Assembly: GCA_013289705.1 (NCBI GenBank)
Contig: JABCZM010000007.1
Span: forward strand, 29,576-93,575
Direction: 5' to 3'
Length of the DNA: 64,000 nucleotides
Origin: Candidatus Saccharimonadota bacterium
GTDB taxonomy: Bacteria > Patescibacteriota > Saccharimonadia > Saccharimonadales > UBA4665
Under the pieces are notes generated by a model, which did not search any database, was not told the origin of the DNA, and was given only the letters and a program-made list of their open reading frames with translations. Made by a program: the position numbers and the translations under genes. This document shows positions 41,335 to 50,166 of this stretch, one piece after another. Position 1 is the first letter of the stretch. Every line of letters begins with the position of its first letter.

Positions 41335-42258
41335 ATGCACAAAACCAAAAACCAAGATACATCATCAACACATATACCAGTGTTGCTGGACGAAGTTTTG
41401 CAGTTGCTGGACCCGAAAGCAGAGGATTCATACCTCGATTTAACGGCTGGCTATGGCGGACATGCGGCAGAAATACTGAAAAGTACCGGGAAGCCTGAAC
41501 TGGCTGTGCTTGTTGATCGCGACATACATGCAATCAAGGAGTTAACAGAGCAGTTTGGCGGCAGCGGCGTGAACATACGCCACGAAGATTTCTTGAGCGC
41601 AAGCGAAGCACTTGTCAAAGAAAAACAGCGGTTTGATTGTATTTTGGCCGATTTGGGCGTGTCATCACCGCACCTTAACGATGCAGACAGGGGTTTTTCC
41701 ATTCAAATGGATGGACCGCTGGATATGCGTATGGATCAAGAGCAAAGCTTAACTGCCGAGGTCATAGTTAATACCTACAAAGAAGCAGATTTAGCCGATA
41801 TCTTGTGGAAATACGGCGAAGAACCAAAGGCTCGACAAATCGCACGACTCATAACAGGCAACCGCCCGTTTGATAGTACGACGAAGCTGGCAGCAGTGGT
41901 CAGCAAGGCTTGGCCTGGCCGCAGCAGGGTTCATCCTGCTACCCGGACATTTCAGGCATTGCGTATTGCTGTGAACGACGAGCTTGGGCTACTGGAACGC
42001 AGTTTACCCTTGTGGTTGCAATTGCTAAAGCCCGGTGGTCGACTTGCTATCATCAGCTTCCATAGCTTGGAAGATGGCATCGTCAAACGGGTCTTCGGTG
42101 AAAATAGTGGTGAGCGTTACGATGCAGAGCTTCGATTACTGACCAAGCGACCAGTGACCGCCTCACCCCACGAATTAGTCCTTAATCCGCGTGCCAGGAG
42201 TGCAAAGCTTCGGGCCGCAGCGAAAATAAAAAGAGAAAGGGAAACGCATGCCAATTAA
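41335..42258 (+). CDS. rsmH: 16S rRNA m4C1402 methyltransferase RsmH
   Basis: 307-aa SAM-dependent enzyme acting on the small subunit decoding site. Family blocks: THIPVLLDEVLQLL at the start, YLDLTAGYGGHA (SAM loop), LADLGVSSPHLND, HPATRTFQALRIAVNDEL and the C-terminal RSAKLRAAAKI. ATG 41335 is chosen because it directly precedes the conserved N-terminus; a longer frame from 41131 is Lys/His-rich low-complexity sequence without homology. No clear ribosome-binding site. Confidence 0.95.
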   Translation: MHKTKNQDTSSTHIPVLLDEVLQLLDPKAEDSYLDLTAGYGGHAAEILKSTGKPELAVLVDRDIHAIKELTEQFGGSGVNIRHEDFLSASEALVKEKQRFDCILADLGVSSPHLNDADRGFSIQMDGPLDMRMDQEQSLTAEVIVNTYKEADLADILWKYGEEPKARQIARLITGNRPFDSTTKLAAVVSKAWPGRSRVHPATRTFQALRIAVNDELGLLERSLPLWLQLLKPGGRLAIISFHSLEDGIVKRVFGENSGERYDAELRLLTKRPVTASPHELVLNPRARSAKLRAAAKIKRERETHAN

Positions 42259-42319
42259 GGTTAAAAGCGCCTCCCGCGCCTACAAAATTCACGTAACCGT
42301 GGCCTAGTAGGCACTGATC

Positions 42320-42346
42320 CGACCCTGGGCAACTGGGGTCGGAACA
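42320..42346 (+). other. Hairpin between rsmH and ftsL
   Basis: TCCGACCC pairs with GGGGTCGGA around a 9-nt loop, followed by A-rich rather than T-rich sequence, so it is not a normal terminator; it may stabilise or separate messages inside the dcw operon. Confidence 0.55.
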
Positions 42347-42381
42347 AAGAAATAAAAAACAAATAGAAAAGTAATATATTT

Positions 42382-42729
42382 ATGACATACTCAAGTGCAC
42401 TCGCTACCAATCGTTCTCAGTTTGCCGGCCGTGGTCAAAACGCGGTTAGTTTTCGCGTACAGGAACGAACGCTAGGGCCAATTAGCAACACGATTATTTT
42501 GATTGTGCTGGCTTGTTTGTTGGGCTTGCTGTATCTGACACAAGTCACCAAGACGAACGCTTACGGCTATCAAATTAATGGTTTACAGGTGCAATCGGCA
42601 CAGTTACAGTCGCAGCACGATGACCTAGAAGTTGCTTCGGCTCGTTTGCAGTCACTGCCTCGAGTTCAGAACAGTGCAGTGGCAAAGAATCTTGTTGCTA
42701 CAACTCCCAGCGACACCATCCAAAATTAA
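42382..42729 (+). CDS. ftsL: FtsL-like septal protein
   Basis: 115-aa bitopic protein. A cytoplasmic start (~1-33), one membrane helix (~34-53, IILIVLACLLGLLYLTQV) and an extracytoplasmic coiled coil (LQVQSAQLQSQHDDLEVASARLQSL) are the FtsL/DivIC layout. Sequence identity in this family is low, so the name rests on topology and its position between rsmH and ftsI. Confidence 0.8.
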   Translation: MTYSSALATNRSQFAGRGQNAVSFRVQERTLGPISNTIILIVLACLLGLLYLTQVTKTNAYGYQINGLQVQSAQLQSQHDDLEVASARLQSLPRVQNSAVAKNLVATTPSDTIQN

Positions 42730-42773
42730 AGACAAAACTAGCGGACTCTCAAAAGTTGGTATACTAAAAGACA

Positions 42774-44552
42774 ATGGGTTTTCCGGAACATGGTACGGCT
42801 ATTTCTGCCGTGAAGCGCGTGCGCATTTGGTACGCGCTGTTAGTGTTTGTTATTGGCATCTTTGGGGTGCGGCTTTTTTATATTCAAATTATTCGCTATG
42901 ACCACTATAAACAGGCAGCGTTAGCCGATCAGCTCAAGCAAGAACAGATACCGGCTACGCGCGGGATTATCGAAGCCCATGAAGGTGATAGTGTTGTGCC
43001 AGTTGTGCTTAATCAGCGTCTATATACGGTGTTTGCCGACCCAGTCGATATTAAAACCTACAAAACGGATCCAAGTAAGGTTGCGGCAGCTGCCGCCCAG
43101 GTCCTGGGTGGTTCGGCGAGTGACTACGAAAAAGATCTAAAGCTGGCCGGTACGCGCTACTCGGTGCTTGCTAAAAAAGTTAGTCAACAGCAGCGAGATA
43201 CGCTCATGGGCTACAGATTTGCTGGACTATATAGCGAAGAACAAGACTATCGAACCTACCCGCAGAGCGCACTAGCTTCGCAGTTATTGGGCTTTGTAAA
43301 CGACGATGGTGTAGGCGAATATGGTGTAGAACAGGACTTAGATACACAGCTTAAAGGTACGCCGGGCGAACTGAAGGCGATTACCGATTTGAACGGTGTG
43401 CCGTTGGCTGCCAGCAAAAACAATATCCAAAAAGCCCCGATAGCAGGTAATAATCTGGTGCTAACGTTGGATCTTGGTATGCAGCAGCAGCTGGAAACGA
43501 TGTTGGCGCAGGGTACCAAAGACGATAAAGCCGAATCGGCTAGTGCGCTGATTATGGATCCAAATACTGGTGCGATTAAAGCTATGGCGAATTATCCTAC
43601 CTACGATCCATCACAGTATCAGAATGTGAGCGATCCGAGCGTGTTTGAAAATGCTGCGGTGAGTAGCCCAATTGAAGTCGGGTCGATCATGAAAACACTT
43701 ACCACCTCTGCGGCGCTGGATCAGGGAGTGATTACGCCTAGTACAACCTTTTATGATCCTGCCCACTGGCTGGTCGATGGCTTCAATATTACCGATATTG
43801 AAGAAGATGGTGGGCCAGGCACACAGAGCATTGCTAGCTTGTTGAATCTGTCACTGAACACCGGTGCGACTTGGGAACTGATGCAGATGGGTGGTGGCCA
43901 GCTGAATGCCAAAGGTCGCGGTATCTGGAACGATTATATGGTTAATCACTTTCAGCTTGGCAAACAGACCGGTATTGAGCAGGGCTACGAGGCAACTGGC
44001 TACGTACCAAGCCCGCGCGATAACGGTGCTGGTATCGATCTTACGTATGCCAATACGGCGTTCGGGCAGGCAATGACGGCGACACCGCTTCAGATGGGCG
44101 CGGCACTATCAAGCGTCTTGAACGGGGGTACCTATTACCAACCGTATTTGGTTGATCAAACAATCAGCGCTGATGGTAAAACCACGGATACTAAGCCAAA
44201 AGTTGTCGAAAGTCATACTGTTGCACCAAAAGTTGGCCAGGAAATGATTCCGCTGATGCAGTATGTGGTTGATCACCACAATATCATTCCTGCGTTCGAT
44301 CAGAGCAAATACATTGTGGGCGGTAAAACCGGTACGGCGCAGATTGCAAAGCCGGGCGGAGGCTATTATGATGACGAATTTAATGGCACCTATGTTGGCT
44401 TTGTAGGTGGCAGTAAAGTACAGTATGTTATTGTAGTTTTTGTTATTAAACCACATGTTGCCGGTTACGCTGGTGCTGGTGCGGCTCAGCCAATCTTTGC
44501 CAATCTAGCCCATATGCTCATCAACAATTCGTACGTCACCCCAAAACCATAA
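42774..44552 (+). CDS. ftsI: Septal peptidoglycan transpeptidase (PBP2b/FtsI class B)
   Basis: 592 aa. N-terminal membrane helix (~15-37, VRIWYALLVFVIGIFGVRLFY), pedestal domain, then the transpeptidase with nucleophile motif S-x-x-K in VGSIMKTLT, SxN in NLSLNTGATW and KTG in VGGKTGTAQI. The usual STxK sequence is SIMK here but spacing is right. TATACT (42760-42765) ends 8 nt before the ATG, so ftsI has its own leaderless promoter inside the cluster. Confidence 0.95.
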   Translation: MGFPEHGTAISAVKRVRIWYALLVFVIGIFGVRLFYIQIIRYDHYKQAALADQLKQEQIPATRGIIEAHEGDSVVPVVLNQRLYTVFADPVDIKTYKTDPSKVAAAAAQVLGGSASDYEKDLKLAGTRYSVLAKKVSQQQRDTLMGYRFAGLYSEEQDYRTYPQSALASQLLGFVNDDGVGEYGVEQDLDTQLKGTPGELKAITDLNGVPLAASKNNIQKAPIAGNNLVLTLDLGMQQQLETMLAQGTKDDKAESASALIMDPNTGAIKAMANYPTYDPSQYQNVSDPSVFENAAVSSPIEVGSIMKTLTTSAALDQGVITPSTTFYDPAHWLVDGFNITDIEEDGGPGTQSIASLLNLSLNTGATWELMQMGGGQLNAKGRGIWNDYMVNHFQLGKQTGIEQGYEATGYVPSPRDNGAGIDLTYANTAFGQAMTATPLQMGAALSSVLNGGTYYQPYLVDQTISADGKTTDTKPKVVESHTVAPKVGQEMIPLMQYVVDHHNIIPAFDQSKYIVGGKTGTAQIAKPGGGYYDDEFNGTYVGFVGGSKVQYVIVVFVIKPHVAGYAGAGAAQPIFANLAHMLINNSYVTPKP

Positions 44553-44576
44553 ATGGTATAATACCAGGAAGACCTC

Positions 44577-45620
44577 ATGCATTCTCATACACTTCACTTT
44601 GCTCTTCAGACCAGCTCATTACTGCGCATTGTGTTGCTTGGGTTCCTGGGGTTTCTGGTGGCCATGGCGTTAACGCCGTTGTACACAACCATTGCCTACA
44701 AGCGTGAATGGTGGAAAAAACAGCGTACCGAAGCCTGGTCGGGCGGTGCAGCGACAGTTTACAATAAACTGCACGCCGCCAAACATCGCCGCAATGTGCC
44801 AAACATGGCTGGTTTGATTTTTATTGCATCGATTACCATCGTTACAATTCTTGCCAATATAAGTCGCAGTCAAACTTGGTTGCCGCTGGCAGGGATGCTT
44901 GGAGCGGGCGTGATTGGTCTTGCCGACGACGTTATGAATATTCGCGGCACCACGAAGATTGCCGGCATGGGAGCGAAGCTCAAGTTTGGTTTGTACAGCC
45001 TGGTTGCTATTGCTGGTGGTTGGTGGTTCTACGACAAGCTGGGCGTTCAAAGCGTCTACTTGCCGGGTGCTCATCACGTGCACATTGGTGTGCTTATCAT
45101 TGCATTGTTTTGGTTCGTCGTTATTGCAACTGCCAATTCGGTAAATATCACCGATGGGCTCGATGGGCTTGCTGGCGGTTTGTTGGCTTCTTCGTTTGGT
45201 ACCTATGCTTTGATTGCTGCCATCGAAGGCAAATACAGTCTTGCAGCGTTCTGTCTAACGGTGGTTGGTGCGCTGCTCAGCTACACCTGGTTTAATATCT
45301 TTCCGGCACGCTTTTTTATGGGTGATGTTGGCGCGTTTGCACTTGGTACGGCGCTGGGGATTATCGCCATGCAGACGGACACAATTTATGTACTGCCAAT
45401 CATTGGTTTTGTGTATGTTATGGAAACCGGCTCAGTGATTATTAACCGCGCCTCAAAGAAGTTACGCAAGGGCAAAAAAGTCTTTTTATCGTCACCAATC
45501 CATCATCATTTTGAGGCAATTGGCTGGCCTGAGACGAAGGTAACTATGCGATTCTGGATCTTGGGACAAATTGCTGGCGTGCTTGGGCTTGTCGTGTTTC
45601 TCGTTGGAAGGTACTCGTAG
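44577..45620 (+). CDS. mraY: Phospho-N-acetylmuramoyl-pentapeptide transferase
   Basis: 347-aa multi-pass membrane enzyme making lipid I from UDP-MurNAc-pentapeptide and undecaprenyl phosphate. Catalytic-site block ANSVNITDGLDGLAGG, IFPARFFMGDVGAFALG and the C-terminal SSPIHHHFEAIGWPETKV are diagnostic. About ten membrane helices. TATAAT (44557-44562) and AGGA (44566-44569) precede the ATG. Confidence 0.97.
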   Translation: MHSHTLHFALQTSSLLRIVLLGFLGFLVAMALTPLYTTIAYKREWWKKQRTEAWSGGAATVYNKLHAAKHRRNVPNMAGLIFIASITIVTILANISRSQTWLPLAGMLGAGVIGLADDVMNIRGTTKIAGMGAKLKFGLYSLVAIAGGWWFYDKLGVQSVYLPGAHHVHIGVLIIALFWFVVIATANSVNITDGLDGLAGGLLASSFGTYALIAAIEGKYSLAAFCLTVVGALLSYTWFNIFPARFFMGDVGAFALGTALGIIAMQTDTIYVLPIIGFVYVMETGSVIINRASKKLRKGKKVFLSSPIHHHFEAIGWPETKVTMRFWILGQIAGVLGLVVFLVGRYS

Positions 45621-45625
45621 CCGCG

Positions 45626-46906
45626 ATGGGCTTGCAGCCAGGAGTGCGACGACGGCCGGCGTACACGCCTGAAGCTGCCAGCCGTTCGAATGAACTAGGG
45701 CGTCGACACAAGCCTGATTACTGGCTGATAGCCATCTGTGTGGTCTTGCTGGCAGTTGGCCTGGTGATAGTTTATGCTATTAGCCCAGCTTTGAGCGCCT
45801 CAGCAGGCGTAAGCAACACCTATTATGTCGTTAAACAACTAATTGCGATTAGCCTTAGCTTGGTGGCTTTTGCCATCACGTCTCAAGTACCGGTTGCCCA
45901 ATGGCGTCGGGCGTATAAACCACTGTTGGCGTTGGCCATTGCTATGACATTGGTGGCCATTGCTATGCCGGTAAATCGTGATTATCCTGCGCATCGCTGG
46001 GTGCGGCTTGGTGGTAGTTTGTCGTTCCAGTCGGTGGAACTTTTAAAGTTTGCGTTGCTGATTTGGCTGGCAGGCTTTTTGGCTGAACGCATTAAAAACG
46101 GCGAGATTAGTAATGTGCGGCGTACTCTAAAACCACTGCTCATCGCCATGGCAATCATCGGACTCGGTATCGCAAAAGTACAAAGTGACCTTGGATCAAC
46201 AGGGGTGATTGTACTGATGATGGTAACCATGACGTTTGTGGCCGGTATGCCGTTTAAACGAATTATGATGATTGGCGGCATTATTGCCTTGGGTTTAATT
46301 TTGGCCATTGCCTCGTCTGGCTACCGACGAGAACGGTTCTCGACCTATTTGCATCCGGAAGCTGATTGTAAAAACTCTGGTTACCAGGAGTGCCAAGCGC
46401 TGATCGCCGTCGGAACGGGTGGCATGATTGGTTTGGGGCTAGGACGCAGTGTCCAGGCTAACGGCTACCTGCCAGAGGCTGCGAACGACTCGATTTTTGC
46501 CATCTACGCCGAGGTGTTTGGTTTTGTTGGTGTTGTCGTGTTGCTTGGAATCTTTACGGCGTTGTTCGGGAGGTTAAAACGCATTGCCGAACGTGCCCCA
46601 GATGATTTCAGCCGGCTCATCGTGATTGGTGTGCTCACGTGGCTGAGCGTCCAGACGCTTATTAACATTGGTGCCATGATTGGGTTGTTGCCGTTGAAGG
46701 GGATTACCCTGCCGTTTATTAGCTATGGTGGCACCAGTGTGGTTTTTGTAGCTGCCGCTGTTGGCTTGGTATTTCAGATTTCACGGTATACTTCATACAG
46801 TACGCTATCAAACAATAGAGACACAGAGGACAGGAGCAGCTATGACAATAGTCGTGACAGGCGGCGGGTCAGGGGGGCATATCACCCCCATACTGGCAGT
46901 CGCTAG
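45626..46906 (+). CDS. ftsW: Septal glycosyltransferase FtsW (SEDS family)
   Basis: 426 aa with about ten membrane helices, polymerising lipid II at the septum together with FtsI. SEDS blocks: VNRDYPAHRWVRLGG, FQSVELLKFALLIWLAGFL, QSDLGSTGVI, ANDSIFAIYAEVFGFVG and LPLKGITLPFISYGGTS. The C-terminal tail (from ~395) is charged (DTEDRSSYDNSRDRRR) and overlaps the first 65 nt of murG. Confidence 0.96.
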   Translation: MGLQPGVRRRPAYTPEAASRSNELGRRHKPDYWLIAICVVLLAVGLVIVYAISPALSASAGVSNTYYVVKQLIAISLSLVAFAITSQVPVAQWRRAYKPLLALAIAMTLVAIAMPVNRDYPAHRWVRLGGSLSFQSVELLKFALLIWLAGFLAERIKNGEISNVRRTLKPLLIAMAIIGLGIAKVQSDLGSTGVIVLMMVTMTFVAGMPFKRIMMIGGIIALGLILAIASSGYRRERFSTYLHPEADCKNSGYQECQALIAVGTGGMIGLGLGRSVQANGYLPEAANDSIFAIYAEVFGFVGVVVLLGIFTALFGRLKRIAERAPDDFSRLIVIGVLTWLSVQTLINIGAMIGLLPLKGITLPFISYGGTSVVFVAAAVGLVFQISRYTSYSTLSNNRDTEDRSSYDNSRDRRRVRGAYHPHTGSR

Positions 46907-48017
46907 TGAGCTTAAAAAGCTCAATCCCCAGATCAGAATCGTCTATATTGGCCAGCATGGCGAAAGCTTATTAGATATTCCAACTAATGATCCAAACATC
47001 GATGAGGTGCTTACGGTGTGGGCAGGCAAGTTCCGTCGTTATAACGGGGAAGGTTGGAAGCAGTTGTTTGATATTCCAACGCAGCTTAAAAATATTCGCG
47101 ACGGCGGGCGAGTGGTTGTTGGCATTTGGCAGAGCTTTTGGTTGCTCCGTAGGCTCCAGCCGTCCGCTATACTGACGCGGGGCGGCTTTGTGAGTGTCCC
47201 TGTTGCCTTTGGGGCGGTCCTGAACCACATTCCGTTCGTCACACATGATTCGGACAGTGTGCCTAGCCTGGCTAATCGAATCATTGCACGTTGGGCGAGC
47301 CTGCATGCGGTGGCATTACCAGAAGAAATATATCCGTACCCACGCGCAAAAACGACTATGGTTGGCATTCCGCTGAGCGGCAATCATGCGGTTGTGACAC
47401 CCAAACTCAGAGCACAGTATCGCCAAGAACTAGAGTTAGCAGATGCCAAACAAGTTTTGTTGATTACTGGTGGTGGCAATGGGGCCGATCAGCTCAATCA
47501 TGTTGTCGTTGCCAACGCAGCCTATTTGCTCAAGCGCTATCCGGGTTTGGTTCTGCTGCATTTTGCTGGCCGATCGCTCGAGGAATCGGTGGGTAGTGCG
47601 TATGATGATGTCTTGCCACGGGCGGATCGTCAGCGGGTACGTGTGCTTGGCTTTGTAAGTGATTTTTACCGCTACAGCGGTGCTGCCGATATTATTATTG
47701 CCAGGGGTGGTGCCACGAATTTGGCAGAGTTTGCGATTCAGCAAAAACCGTGCATTATTGTGCCTGCTGCGCAGCTTGTTGGGGATCATCAGACAAAAAA
47801 TGCGCAAGCTCTAGCTGCAGCCCACGCTATTATCATGCTCGATGAAGCCCAGTCCGAACAAGATCGCCGTTTGGCGCATACAGTGAGCGAATTATTGGAT
47901 GATTCAGCAAAATGTCGGCAGTTGAGCCAAAATTTGGCGAACTTTGCTCGCCCTGATGCCGCAAAGCAGCTCGCGGTGCTATTATTAGAGCAGGCAAAAC
48001 CACAAAATAAAGAGTAG
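46842..48017 (+). CDS. murG: UDP-GlcNAc transferase MurG (lipid II synthesis)
   Basis: 391-aa peripheral membrane GT28 glycosyltransferase. N-terminal IVVTGGGSGGHITPILAVASE, then C-domain VLLITGGGNGADQLN, ADIIIARGGATNLAEF and the sugar-nucleotide site near PCIIVPAAQLVGDHQ. ATG 46842 follows AGGAG and places the glycine-rich loop at the N-terminus; it overlaps the ftsW end by 65 nt. Confidence 0.96.
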   Translation: MTIVVTGGGSGGHITPILAVASELKKLNPQIRIVYIGQHGESLLDIPTNDPNIDEVLTVWAGKFRRYNGEGWKQLFDIPTQLKNIRDGGRVVVGIWQSFWLLRRLQPSAILTRGGFVSVPVAFGAVLNHIPFVTHDSDSVPSLANRIIARWASLHAVALPEEIYPYPRAKTTMVGIPLSGNHAVVTPKLRAQYRQELELADAKQVLLITGGGNGADQLNHVVVANAAYLLKRYPGLVLLHFAGRSLEESVGSAYDDVLPRADRQRVRVLGFVSDFYRYSGAADIIIARGGATNLAEFAIQQKPCIIVPAAQLVGDHQTKNAQALAAAHAIIMLDEAQSEQDRRLAHTVSELLDDSAKCRQLSQNLANFARPDAAKQLAVLLLEQAKPQNKE

Positions 48018-48023
48018 TACGCT

Positions 48024-48953
48024 ATGAAGTTCGGGCGCAAGAAAAAACAAGCACAGGCAACTGCGAACAGACGGCAGGTTATTGGTAGTAGTCGCACTTC
48101 GGCTTTTTCGTATCACGCAAATCGCAAGGAACAGGACTATAATCTCGGCAGGCAGCAACCGCGTGAACAAGACGTCCGTAGTCGAGCCAGGGTTATTCGT
48201 TACTGGCAGCAGCGACTTGGGATGCTCGTGGCTGGCATCGTATTGATCGTGTGCGTGCTTGATATATTGCACCTCAGCACTACCCCTAAAGTCATATCAC
48301 TCACCACGACGTCTAATAACTATTTCCTACAACCAACGAGTATTTATGAGGTTGCGGCTACAAAGCTTTTCAAAAGTTCGCTGCTTAATGACAATAAACT
48401 TACCATTAACACCTCAGATATAAAGCAAAAATTACAACAACAGTTTCCTGAGCTTTCCGACGTATCAATCACGCTGCCACTGATGAGTCATCGGCCAATT
48501 GTGTATATTGCGCCAACAACTCCTAGCGTAGTTTTGAGCACCGTTAGCGGTAGTTTTGTGCTTGATAACAATGGTAAGGCACTGATTCGTGCCGATGCAG
48601 TGGCTGATCTTTCAAAACTTGGGCTGCCTACCGTTGTTGACCAGAGCGGTCTAGCCGTTAAAGCGGACGAGGTTGCACTTCCGAGTAACTCAGTAGCCTT
48701 TATACAATCAGTGGTGGCTGAGCTGCACGCTAAAGCTATTCCTGTTAATGGCTTGACGCTGCCGGCTGCAGCCTATGAGCTAGATATTAAGCCTAGTGGA
48801 GTAGGGTACTTTGTAAAGTTCAATTTACACAGTACAAATGTGTTGCAGCAGGTAGGGACGTACCTGGCTGTTCGTACGCGCCTAGCCTCACAAAATATCA
48901 CACCTGCCAGCTATATTGATGTTCGGCTCGACGGCCGAGCATACTATAAATAG
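48024..48953 (+). CDS. ftsQ: FtsQ/DivIB-like division protein
   Basis: 309 aa. Basic cytoplasmic start (KFGRKKKQAQATANRRQ), one membrane helix (~66-88, LGMLVAGIVLIVCVLDILHL), a POTRA-like region (~95-160) and a beta domain. FtsQ is poorly conserved; identification is by topology and place after murG. The mur ligase genes and ftsA/ftsZ that usually neighbour it are missing. Confidence 0.82.
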   Translation: MKFGRKKKQAQATANRRQVIGSSRTSAFSYHANRKEQDYNLGRQQPREQDVRSRARVIRYWQQRLGMLVAGIVLIVCVLDILHLSTTPKVISLTTTSNNYFLQPTSIYEVAATKLFKSSLLNDNKLTINTSDIKQKLQQQFPELSDVSITLPLMSHRPIVYIAPTTPSVVLSTVSGSFVLDNNGKALIRADAVADLSKLGLPTVVDQSGLAVKADEVALPSNSVAFIQSVVAELHAKAIPVNGLTLPAAAYELDIKPSGVGYFVKFNLHSTNVLQQVGTYLAVRTRLASQNITPASYIDVRLDGRAYYK

Positions 48954-49607
48954 CCATCCCCACTCTCCTCGCCTGTGTTCGTATTTTGTTTACATCATAC
49001 ATAAAGATGTACATGCAAGAAAAACTATATAAACATACAAGCAGGGCAGTATGTCAAATAATTATAGCAAAGTAGACAGGATGGGGGATTAGTATATAAA
49101 AATAGTAAATGCATGAAAAAGCAAATGTTTTCACGACATAACTGTGGAAAAGTCAAATAGTGCAGTATTTCACAACGGGACGCTAGGAGCTATTCTGTCG
49201 CAGTGGTCGGAGGGACCAGATGTACAGGTACGTATTTAAGCCGTGTGCGGCATAGAGCTGCTTTGATATGTAACTTTATGCGAGTATTGGTGTAGATAAT
49301 CCCCCGTTGCAGGGGTATCAGTAATCAACCCTAGAGTTAATATTTGAGTCGCAAAATATACATTGTGCGACATTGAATCTATGCTTCGTTTGGTTGCTCC
49401 ATTGCTGTTCGTGACTTCCCGTTTCGGATCTATGCTTCAACTAAAAAGCCCATTTTAATTTATGCTTTCTGCCCTACTAATCTGCCTTTTGGCAAAATGG
49501 CCAGTACTGATAATTTGTGCCAGTCTCCCACAATAAACGAGCCCGTATACTTTGTTCGTAAAATGTTTAATCTAGGGTTTCGCTGTCTCGATTTACGGCC
49601 TAAGCGC
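48954..49607. other. 654-nt region with no recognisable gene
   Basis: AT-rich, with stops in all frames that I followed. Holds several hairpins: TGGTC-GGAGG-GACCA (49204-49218), CCCC-GTTGCA-GGGG (49303-49316) and GTCGCA...TGCGAC (49348-49371), and a direct repeat ATCTATGCTTC (about 49377 and 49429). It is where ftsA/ftsZ would lie in many bacteria. May be a decayed gene, a cluster of small RNAs or a replication-related site; nothing decisive is visible. Confidence 0.45.
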
Positions 49608-50150
49608 TTAGTACGTTGGTGGCAAACTGGGTATTTCGAGGGCTGCTTGGTGTAGTGCCATGGCTGTAAGGCAGCCGGTGATATCTTCAGGGGCATACGA
49701 GCTGTCTGTGCCCTTGGCGGTAAACTCGCGGGTCATATATAACGCCAGGTCTTGATAAAAACCGATACGAGCCTCTGAGTACTGGCTTGCTAGCTCTGGC
49801 CCCAGCTCTTCAGTTGCGGCTGTTAGTATTCGCTGATCGCTGACGAGGCAACGATTGACGGTACCATGACCCAAGATGCCAAAATCAACATATTCATGCA
49901 TTGCCCACAGCCCCCGCAGCGTCTCGGGTACGTCACTGCTTACCAGAACAGCGCCCGCTTCCATGGGTGTAGCGGCATCAGCTTTTTCCGGGAAGGCTGC
50001 GGCTACGGCGAGCGGGAACGGCTTTTGCTCATCGGGCAAATCAATAGTTGCATAGCGGACGGTGAGGCCGCCAAGTGTGAATGTTTCGGTTCCCCGCTGC
50101 TCGCTCACGTATTGCAGTTGGGAGATGAGCTCAGGTTCGTGAATCCTCAT
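49608..50150 (-). CDS. Hypothetical protein, 180 aa
   Basis: Not recognised. Soluble, Ala/Glu-rich, without cysteine motifs or membrane segments. A strand-rich N-terminal part (FTLGGLTVRYATIDLP) is followed by helices (ILTAATEELGPELASQYSEAR). Starts 16 nt after the stop of the sigma4-HARE gene on the same strand and is probably cotranscribed with it. Confidence 0.65.
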   Translation of the reverse strand: MRIHEPELISQLQYVSEQRGTETFTLGGLTVRYATIDLPDEQKPFPLAVAAAFPEKADAATPMEAGAVLVSSDVPETLRGLWAMHEYVDFGILGHGTVNRCLVSDQRILTAATEELGPELASQYSEARIGFYQDLALYMTREFTAKGTDSSYAPEDITGCLTAMALHQAALEIPSLPPTY

Positions 50151-50166
50151 AATTTAAAACAGGGCA

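Noticed and set aside
42248..42307. 19-codon ORF overlapping the end of rsmH (starts MPIKVKSAS)
   Set aside because: Too short to support and with no recognised family, although it is near-perfectly positioned for translational coupling.
45661..45700. GTTCGAAT resembling a tRNA T-arm
   Set aside because: It lies inside the ftsW coding region with no surrounding cloverleaf.
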